Position numbers and translations under genes: made by a program
Shown: one piece after another, positions 55,011 through 64,000 of the stretch
Numbering within the stretch: the first letter of the stretch is position 1
How the letters are laid out: each line of letters begins with the position of its first letter
Notes under the pieces: generated by a model
Databases searched by the model: none
What the model was told of the DNA's origin: nothing
The model's input: only the letters and a program-made list of their open reading frames with translations
Assembly: GCA_029990175.1 (NCBI GenBank)
Contig: JARKIP010000065.1
Coordinates: 22,918,501 to 22,982,500 of the forward strand
DNA length: 64,000 nt
Source of the DNA: Petunia secreta
Lineage: Eukaryota > Streptophyta > Magnoliopsida > Solanales > Solanaceae
Reading direction: 5' to 3'

Positions 55011-56726
55011 CTGATGCAAATTTTGACATTGTAACAGGAAGACAGCCCGTTAAAAGGACAGCATGATAAATGGTAGACAGCCCGGTGAAAGGACAACATG
55101 ACAAAGGGTGTGCAACCAAGATGAAAAAATGATAGGCAACCCTGCATGAAGTGATACACAACTCAATACGAAAGGATTACAACCTGATGTGACATGCACA
55201 CATTTAAAAGACAAAAAGCAATGGACATACAATCCGGCATGGCACTGGCAAGATGATTCAACAACTGCCCGGCGCGACAAAGTAATTACCTCCTGACGAG
55301 AAGCACCTAGCAAGTGGATATCCCCCGCACACAGTCCCTAGCACTCAGAACTTGAAAGCGGACCAGACAAGGAAGAGCTCAACTCAACAGGGAAGTTTAC
55401 TTTATCTTTATTTTTTATTTCAAATTGCATTTATGTTGATCTTGCTGTAGGGACTCCCCGATCCCACGACGAATCCTTGCACCCTACTCTCACACCTGCT
55501 CCCAAAATCACTACCTATTATGCAACCGCAAAGCCTCAAACATACCTCAAAGCATCATCCCAATACCCAATTCAAAAAGCCTAATCCTACAGATAGTACT
55601 CTTGCTACACCCGCAAGCTACCTATTTTGCCAAGTTCAAAAGCGCCCAAAGCCACAGTTCCGTACTCGCACCAGTGATCTACCTAACCTTCCCTCACCGA
55701 TTGGGTACCATCTTCGTATTCCTTCTTATTCGTGCCTATCTGTTTGAATCGTGCATACTTATCATGCTTTACTCCTCAGTGTTCCTCAGTTCCTTTAAGA
55801 CAATGTTGAGGCCAAGATGTCTCTTCTATCGAGTTATGGTGGAAAATGTGCCCATGTAAACCCCTCTTTATGGGTGTGTCGTGCACCATATCTTCATAAC
55901 TAAGACGTTTACAAGCCTATTTCACCACACTCGATCTATCGATGTTATCTCGACTTCGGCAACACCTTTGTTCTACTTGCAAAATACCTATTCTGTCGGA
56001 TTCTGACACACCCGAAGCCAATCATCTCAAACGCCCACAAGTAATTTGCCAAATCCATCATTATGAATTAGGATGTCATTTCGCATTTCCCTTCCAGCTA
56101 ATACCTACTTTGTCCCTCCAAACCTATCTCCATCAATCGTGCGTGTCTTCGTGCTTAATCGTGCCCATATGCTTGAGCCGTGCGCATTTATTAAATTCGC
56201 TCGCCAAATTCTTCCCCGTTCAATCAAGGCAATATTGGAGGCGAGTTTACTCATTTATCGAGATGTAGTGGAAACTATGTATGTATAAACTCTTTTTTAT
56301 GTATGTGTAGCGTTCCACATCTTCTTAACTAGGACGAATATAAGCCTCTTTTCCCACGCTCGATCTATTGATGTTATCTCATCTTCGCCCGTGCCTTTTC
56401 CCCATTCATTATTTATCTCGCAAAAAGGCAAAGCATACACAAATCTAAACTTTACACACTTGGATAAGTTTAGTCTTTACATCTAAAATCGTGCGTCATA
56501 AACAACTTATACAGGCAACATGCCATTCTAGAACTACACACGGCCCGATTCTCGTGAAACTCGAGGTATATAGGCAACTCAGTGACCGGGGTTCGGCCAA
56601 AAATACCCTTAAAACTCCCATTTCCCCTTCAATCATTTTTGCCTTCCAGTTGTGACAAAATTAGCTACTCCGTCAACTATCTTTGCCCAAAGACTCTTTC
56701 ATCATCGCTGGGCAAAGAGAGGCAGC
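55011..56726 (+). other. G2 3' UTR, distal part, with a degenerate duplication
   Basis: Co-linear with 600-1049, 6667-6758 and 29178-30390 of G1, but uninterrupted. It gives the empty-site version of insertions A and B. Contains the same duplicated unit of about 424 bp (55837-55942 and 56261-56365). Ends in GGCAAAGAGAGGCAGC, the purine-rich tract before the LTR. Confidence 0.8.
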
Positions 56727-58891
56727 TGTTGACACCGAATTTTGTTCCTCTTTTTTTCTAAAAATTGGCTATAATTTAACTTAAAGATGCAATTTGACTA
56801 TTTGTGCAAAATTTACATTAAAAATCATGCATTTACGTGCGTTATCCCCTACTTATATATTACATACATAAATATGGCTATATTACGTAATTTTGCATCA
56901 TTTAGGCTATCTGTCGAACCGTGAATATTTGAGCAATATTAATGCATTCTATTTTCAACTCCCCGAAGCATTTCGTCGATTACTACGCCCTTCCTCGTCT
57001 CTGGGTGAGTCAGCCCGCGCTTTTTCGAAGAATCCTGCACCCATTTCGGAAGCAGTTTCTATTTCGACATCTCAAGAGATGGAATTCAAGCCAGCAAAGG
57101 AATGTAATAGATCACGTAATTGCATCATTTAGGTTACACGCCGAATTTGTATCGATTTGTGATCATGTGTGCAAATTAGTAATTATCTGTGATTGCCTAT
57201 ATTTAAATAATTTATTTAATAATTATTTGTGCATTTTATAAAATATGTATATCTATATTTTTATTTACACCTTTAAGTTGAACATTGGCCATTTTAAAAG
57301 AGAAAGTCCATTTTTCAATTTACTTATTTTCCTTCTCCTTTTGTTAAAATTTCCTATAAACCTGGACAAGAGTGCGTCCAGGTACATCCATTCTGTTAGA
57401 AATCAATTGTGATTTTCTTCCAATCATTTAGTTCAAAATATCTTGAATATTCATATAATTATTTTATTCCAAAATATTTCTTTTCCATTATTTTAAAATC
57501 ATCTTTTCTGTTGAACCTAGACAAGTGTTCGTCTAGATTCATTCATTTGCACCGTACATTTTTCTATATATTTGTTATACAATATATTTTTTTTGTTGTA
57601 TTCCTTCAAACTTCATTTTGCATGTAGACTACATTTCTAACAAAATTCATGTTTTGGATATTTTAAATATCTTTTGTTTTTTAGATCCGTCTTCATGTTT
57701 TGGATATTTTAAATATCTTTCATTTTTTTTACATCCGTCCAAGTTCATCCCCCCATATCTTATCTTCCCCAAGTAACTCTCTAGCCTTCCCCTTTTTGGA
57801 AACAATTCAAAAATCCATCAATCTCCTAAAATACCAAAATCAATCCCCAATCCCCCTAATCTCTCCAATTCCCCAACAATTCTTTTTCCCAAAATCTGTA
57901 CATATACACAATCCATAAATTACACACGGACGGACTAGAACACACATCCTAGTCTTCTTCCTCACCCGACACACCGTCCAATTTCCCTCTTCTCCGATCA
58001 TCCACGCACCCTTTCAAGAATCAGTACATACAAAAAACATATACCCCCCATCTCCTTTTCCCTATCTCCACATACACACTCACCCCTTTATTTTCCTCAT
58101 CAGTACCACCATACAATATGCACATCGTCATCACCAACCCTCTCCTCCTTCTATTACACAAGCGCCTATACACACATAGCAGTAGCAACCAGATACACAA
58201 ATACACACACGCAGAGAGGAGTAGGGAGATCGGGAACAGGGAATCTATTCTGGAAAATTTTTTATTCATTTCGGAATGTGGAGACTGATTTGGAGCAGAT
58301 ACTACAATATGCACCCTGGCCTATAAAAATATTTTAATTTGAGGCTTACACAAGGATTTGACAGAAACACAATGAATTGACGGATTCTATACCAATAACG
58401 GCCGAGGAGAATAATTATGCACATTTATTTGAGGCCTATACACTGGTTCGAACATGATACTACATTTGAACAGCCCCTATTCCTGTGTCCCTAAAACAAA
58501 TAGGTTATGATGACTTGTATGAGCCGTATTTGCAAAACGAGCCGGCGATAGAGTAGTGGGGCCGGCACTTGGCTTGGCATGGCAACAAGACCGGCCGACG
58601 TGTTCGCAGCCGTACCGATGTCCCTAACCTCTAGCCGAATCGTACATACCTGAGCCTACACTTTTAAAATTCCCTTTCCCCTTTATTTTAAAACTATTAT
58701 ATTTTATTATTATTACTATTATCATTTTCATTATCATTAATATTACTACTATTATTACTCTTATTATTATTATTATTATTTTCATTATTATTAATATTAT
58801 TGTTGTTATTCACTAACTCATTTTCTTTAAATTTTGCACGGTAAAATTGGATGAGAGACGACAACCTATTTTGGAAGAAAATAGAAACCCT

Positions 58892-58976
<85 letters not shown>

Positions 58977-60435
58977 TCTTATTATTATTGTTTATTATTA
59001 TTGTGCTAATTCATTTTCATCTTTTTGCAAGGTAAAATTCTCCAAGGAGGAAGTCATTAGCACATCACACGTTTTTATTTAATACAATATGCATATTTTA
59101 CTAGTCATTCAAATTATTTGTCTATTCTTAGTTACTCAGTTTATTTGCTTAGTTGTTCTAGTTTGAATCCCGATTATAAGTCCGGCCTACAACCACATTT
59201 GGTGGAGCTCGAGAGGTGCCTAACCCCTTCCTCTCGAGTTAACTTGAACCTCTTATCTAAACTATCTGGTTCGTACTCTAAGTTTCGGTGTTAATTATAA
59301 AATTAGCTAGAAACAAAATAGGTGCCCTAATACGCCTAGTTAAAAATATGTTAGGTGGCAACTCCAACTCTTTACCCGTGACTTACCCATAAGTCGAGCC
59401 CTATTTCGAATACCATGGCCAATAAAAATAGTTATTTGAGGCCTACACACTTATTTGACGGATACCACACACTGATTTGACGGATACTACACCTATATTT
59501 GCCAATGGAAAATACCAATATGAGGCATTTGGAATGATTTGAACAGATACTACGGCGAATGGAATTTTGGAGGCCAATACAGTCCCTTTCCTATACAACA
59601 ATATAGTTCCTTATGATTTTTGCCCCTCCGAAAACAATAAGCGACGACGACACTCAATTACTATGCAACGTAAGTGATAGTAGAGTGGTGGGATTGGAGT
59701 TACCTGGCATGGCAACTTCGTGTTTGCATCCGTATCGACGTCCGTAATCTCTACTTAATTGCAATACACCGATCTGAGCCTAAACTTTACAAAAATCGAT
59801 TATTCTTATTTTTATTATTATTTATTTATTTCACTTTATTGATTATCGTACTAACTTAATTTTACTTTTTGCGAGATACATCTGGATATATATTTTCAAG
59901 AAGACGCTCTGAAATGCCTTTAATTCAATTTGCTATTTGTATTTTCCATTTATAATTATTAATTTATTTTGATATACTAACAATTTGTTTTTTTTTTTTT
60001 TTTTTGCAAGGAGTGTTTAGTTGGATTCTCCACGGAAGAAACCAATTAGTGAATTTGAACTTTTTTTAATCTTAATTATTACATATATATTATAATAGTC
60101 ATTTAATTATTTGTCAATTTTTTATTAGTTAGTTTATTTGCCTTTTAATTGCTTAGAATCTCAATTATATCGTCCGGCCGGTAACCACATTTGGTGGAGC
60201 CTGAAAGGTGCCTAACACCTTTCTCTTGGGTTAACTTGAACCCTTACCTAGAATTTTTGGTTTGTAAACTTAGTTTCGAAGTTAATTATAAAGTTGGCTA
60301 GAAACAAAGTAGGTGCCCTAATACGCCTAGTTAAAAAATATGTTAGGTGGCGACTCCAAGTCTTTACCCATGAGTTCCAATAAGTCGAGCCATTTTTCGA
60401 ACTCTAACCGGTACGGGAAAAAAAAGGTGTCGACA
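56727..60435 (+). repeat. G2 LTR (Tat/Ogre type) with an internal duplication
   Basis: TGTTGACACCGAATTTTG...GGTGTCGACA, 3709 bp. It has a 3' UTR on its left and a PBS on its right. A module of about 1.05 kb is present twice (about 58318-59416 and 59417-60420). (ATT)n at 58896-58974. Confidence 0.83.
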
Positions 60436-60438
60436 GAA

Positions 60439-60457
60439 TGGTGACTCCGCTAGGGAC
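60439..60457 (+). other. G2 primer-binding site
   Basis: TGGTGACTCCGCTAGGGAC, three nt after the LTR. Its reverse complement ends in a CCA-like 3' end and resembles a plant tRNA-Arg acceptor arm; Ogre elements are reported to use tRNA-Arg. The tRNA identity is from memory. Confidence 0.65.
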
Positions 60458-62130
60458 ATCAAGGTTCTAACCATAACGGACATTAAATTTGGATTCTTTG
60501 AACTTATTTTTCTTTTCTAATCATTTTGAATACTAACTTTTCTAGCATCCCTTTTGCAGGATTGATGTTTATCTTTAGATTTTTAAACTTTTGACGCTTT
60601 TTCTCTAAACTTCTTGTTGTATTTAGCTTTGTTATTCCATTTGCACTTCCTCCACACCTAGAATATTTACACTTGCACACACCATGAACGATTGCGTGTA
60701 ACCCCACGGTCGTTCCACTATTAAAGCACCCTTAGGGAAAGTACGTAAAATTAGCCAACTAGTGAAACTTTAGGCAGTTTGTGTGCTTTCAACCCCTTGG
60801 TTTTCAACATGGGAGAACCATGTACTTGTCTAGAAAACCCACTTTTGGAAGGTTCTTACGACGTATCCCACACTCCAACTATTTTCAAATCTTCCATAAA
60901 TTTGCTTTTTCTTTAAAACAATTTCACTTCATGATTCTTTTGTATTTTTAATATTGTCTAGTTTCTATTATCCTATTTTCGAAACTCACTTGTTTGTTTT
61001 GTTTTTCTTTTTACTCATCCTTTTTCAAAGTTATTTGGTGAAATACTTTAATATGTGCATCCTCTACAATACTCATGCATTTTTAGAAAAAATGTGCATT
61101 TCTTTCAAACCTTATGCATTTTTAAACTTGTGCGTACCGCTCACACCTCCTGCCACTCCTGGCAATTGCAAAATCATGTGTTGAAAAACATGGTGGTTAC
61201 GATCGCCTCTCTCCTCACAGAAATTCCTTTAAGGGAAACAACTTGGAATCTATTTGGTCTGTTATGTTCCCGCTCCCGAGTCGTCCGCTTGGGAGGATAA
61301 TAATACCTGGTCTAGCAATCTCCATTCCTTAATAGCAACGCTAGAAAACATGCATCATGACATATCATTAATCGATTTGTTCTAAAGTCCGATAAGCCAA
61401 TGTGTTCAAAAAATTTGAACGGGTTTTGGACCCCCAAAGAGCATTGAACACGATCTATTTACACATACTTAGGGGATCGAATGTGCAAATGTGGACCATT
61501 TATTGGCATTGTTCTGCATTCAGTGCTATTCAAAGGCACAAAAGTTACCTAATAGGCGTCAAAAGCCCAAATTGAATCAGAAATAATTATTTATTCATAA
61601 ACAGTCAGAATTATTCTGTATTCAATGCCATTCCAAGGCACGAAGGTAACCTAAGAGGTATTAAAAGCCCATTCATAAACAAGAGGTATTATTCTGTATG
61701 CAATGCCACAATGGTAACCTAAGAGGCATTAAAAGACCAAATTGAATCAGAAATTACCGTTTATTTCCAAAGGATTGGAATTATTTTGTATTCAATGCTA
61801 TTCAAAGGCTTAGATGGTAACTGAAAAGGCATTAAAAGCCCAATTTGAAGCAAAATGACCGCTTGACAGATTGGATGACACATAACGCACATTTATCCTT
61901 TAAGCATTATAAAAAGACTTGATATCCTTGGCATGTCAATATTTCATTAGAAACTTCCGTCTAAAGTGTCTAAAGGGTACTCAAGTCACAACGACACATC
62001 TCTTCATATTCTCTATTTCATATTTTTCAAGAGCTTGTACACACGTTGATCATTTTGCTCGGAATAAAGCGAATCTTAGGCATTTTTCTTCTCCCTTTTT
62101 CCTATTGTCCTTCAACTTTTCCAAAAGATC
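60458..62130 (+). other. G2 5' leader
   Basis: No ORF of note. Between about 61500 and 61860 a degenerate repeat of roughly 100 bp recurs three to four times (ATTCAATGC[CT]ATTC.AAGGCA and GGCATTAAAAGCCCAAATTG). Long leaders are usual for Tat/Ogre elements. Confidence 0.6.
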
Positions 62131-63239
62131 ATGGCCAATAGAACATTTGACATGGTTGCTGAAATCCGTCAGTTAGTCAGAGAATTGTGGGGAAACCTAA
62201 GCATAGATAAAAAAGACCGAGTCAAAATTGTGTTGGGGAATATGATTTCACTAATGGAGCACACTGCAGTGTAAGGGATGATAGAAGCAGCAGTGCACTA
62301 TTGGGATGCAGACCGAGTAGTTTTTCACTTCAAAAATTTGGAGTTTACACCCTTGCTGGAAAAAATAGGCGGGTTAACACAATTACCATTTGAAAATGAG
62401 GAAATCTTGATGCCTAAGAATATTACACCCGAGGAATTCTTCGAAATGGTAGGGCTTAAGCCCGAATTGTGCATGGATAGTGTTAGAAAATTAGGAATTT
62501 CCTTGACTTCCCTCTACATCAAATTCAAGTATGGAGAAGCATTTCAACAATCCGAAGACTATTTCAGCATTAACCAGGTGGATTGGCAAGAGCGGAGGGT
62601 ACTTGCTTTTATCACCAGCTTTTTAAAGACAATCCTGTTTCGAAAAAATAAAGGACGAGTGGATGTTTGCATGGTTCAATTGTTGATGTCCTACTCAAAG
62701 ACGTTAACAAGAAATACACATTGGTAACTTTGAACGTCGTAGAAATGAACCGTGCTTTAGAAAGATGCAAGAATTGCGTTGGTCTTTTTGAAGGTTGCAA
62801 TTTACAATTACAAATTATGTTGATGGAAGATTTGCAAAAGATGAACAGCACAGATCAAGCCTTCCATTCCACACCAAGGGAGGACGATATCTTGACTCAT
62901 ACCGCCCGCATGGACAACGCTCTTGGAAAGTGGGACCGGCCAGTAACTACTAAAGGTTGGCACCACCTACTCTGTCAGTTGCCATCTGAAAATATACAAT
63001 GGATGTTTGATTACTTTCCCAGTGCTACAGTGATCACACGGTCGGAAAGAGACCCATTTCTCATTTTAGTGGGCTTTAGAAGAGTTTACCCATATACTCC
63101 TTTAAGGGCACTTAGACAAACAGGGAAAAAGCATATTGTACCCCAAATTGCAGACATCAGAATTTTCAAAGCAAATATTCTCGAAAGAGTGATACCGTTC
63201 AAAGACAATATATTAGAACTTTGGAAAAAAAGGCAATGA
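62131..63239 (+). pseudogene. Tat/Ogre ORF1-like gene of G2, broken
   Basis: ATG at 62131 (MANRTFDMVAEIRQ). One in-frame TAA at 62272-62274, then open to a frameshift at about 62670, then open in another frame to TGA at 63237-63239. Recognisable segments: LMPKNITPEEFFEM, FFEGCNL-like LFEGCNLQL, PYTPLRALRQTGKKHIVPQ. It matches my recollection of the ORF that precedes or begins gag in Tat/Ogre elements of Solanaceae. Its function is unknown; a nucleic-acid or structural role is sometimes supposed. Confidence 0.75.
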
Positions 63240-64000
63240 ATGGGATTCGAGACTATTGGATGAGATAGGTTTAACGCAGGCTATGATAAAGACTCTCCAG
63301 ACTGACTTAAGAAAGACATAACAAGGGCTGTTAAACCAAGAGCAACAACAAAAAGGAAAAGAAATACTGATGAGTTAGAAACCGAGTGCAAGAAGCTACT
63401 CAAACAATTGGCAAGGGCACGAGGGAAAATAGCAAAGAAGCAAAGTTTTGTCGAAGCAAAGAGCAAAGGAAAAGGCAAATGGCACAGTAAGGCTAAACTC
63501 CTGACAAAACGCATAGATTTTATTGGTGTATGGGCTAGCGAAGGAATGAACGATGTGGCTGACAAAGTAATAGAGGAGAAAGGAAGTTAGGCTTGGGAAA
63601 TGTTTGACATATCCCGGCTATTAACTGATGCAGACAACATCATTTTTCAAAGGGATTAATTAGAGGCAAGCTTGTTCGAGGGAGACTTGAAGAAGAAGAA
63701 TCTTCATGGGATGGATCAGCATGAAAGATGTTCATCTGGCCACGATCAAATCTCCTAGCAATGTTTTTCACCTTTTGCACTATTTCTATATCAGACAATG
63801 TAACAAAAGTCCAAATCCTGATATCTAAAACCATTAACATGTCCGAACTATATCTAACTCACTACCTAATCCAAAACCTACTATCTAAAAGGTTGGCTTT
63901 AGTAGAACACTAAGGCAGAAGTTATGGTTAGACAAAGTGCATTTGGCATTGATTGGTCAAAACAAGAGCGGTTTGTTATAGCATGCACTATGCACGTGGA
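63240..64000 (+). other. Downstream of ORF1, coiled-coil-like remnant and unassigned end
   Basis: 63350-63590 encodes a Lys/Glu/Ala-rich, coiled-coil-like segment (ELETECKKLLKQLARARG, WASEGMNDVADKV) with a stop at 63588-63590, probably the continuation of ORF1/gag in a shifted frame. From about 63650 to the window end I recognise nothing. Confidence 0.5.

Overview
This is gene-free, heterochromatin-like plant nuclear DNA. I see no host protein-coding gene, rRNA or tRNA. Essentially all of it is Ty3/gypsy LTR retrotransposon sequence, much of it nested. A eudicot is likely, and the Tat/Ogre ORF1 and the Tekay-type LTR resemble what is common in Solanaceae; that assignment is family-level recollection, not a search result.

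Layout. (1) A Tat/Ogre-like element G1 (plus strand) enters from the left. Its 3' UTR with a minisatellite lies at 1-1054, 6662-6763 and 29173-30390, and its 3' LTR at 30391-33584. (2) Element A (1055-6661, minus; TSD agagc) and element B (6764-29172, plus; TSD aaccc) are inserted in the G1 3' UTR. (3) Element C (12237-27256, plus; TSD tgggg) sits in the integrase region of B. (4) Element D (16781-26168, plus; TSD atagg) sits near the end of the ORF of C. (5) G1 abuts H, a minus-strand Tat/Ogre gag remnant (33585-34083 and 41624-41967), which is interrupted by element E (34084-41623, minus; TSD gtaag). (6) A tandem complex of elements I and J (41968-52081) follows, then a head-to-head LTR remnant K (52090-52365) and truncated LTR L (52386-52948). 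(7) A second Tat/Ogre region G2 fills 52949-64000: 3' UTR with its own minisatellite, an LTR (56727-60435), then PBS, leader and ORF1.

How the parts relate. B and E are autonomous-type gag-pol elements with CRM-like chromovirus features: initiator-Met PBS, and a polyprotein running through the polypurine tract into the 3' LTR. E is nearly intact, with one nonsense codon. D is a Tekay/Del-type chromovirus with a dead coding region. A, C, I and J form a non-autonomous group that encodes no reverse transcriptase or integrase. They instead carry a long conserved ORF (about 900-1000 codons) of unknown function: an acidic Gly/Asp/Tyr/Ser-rich N-terminus, a retropepsin-like domain without the catalytic Asp-Ser/Thr-Gly, and a long conserved acidic tail. 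They share PBS, PPT flank and several cis signals with B and E.

The strongest candidates for something undescribed are: (a) this ORF family; (b) arrays of mini-hairpins with stem GGCG/CGCC and a variable triloop (GAG, GAC, GTC, CCC, CTC, GGG), present in both the U3 and the 5' leader of A, B, C, I and J; (c) a leader hairpin with two compensated base pairs and a CCTACT motif in the loop, found in six elements; (d) LTRs that look modular, with exchange near the U3/R boundary. Everything was read by eye; identity counts are approximate.
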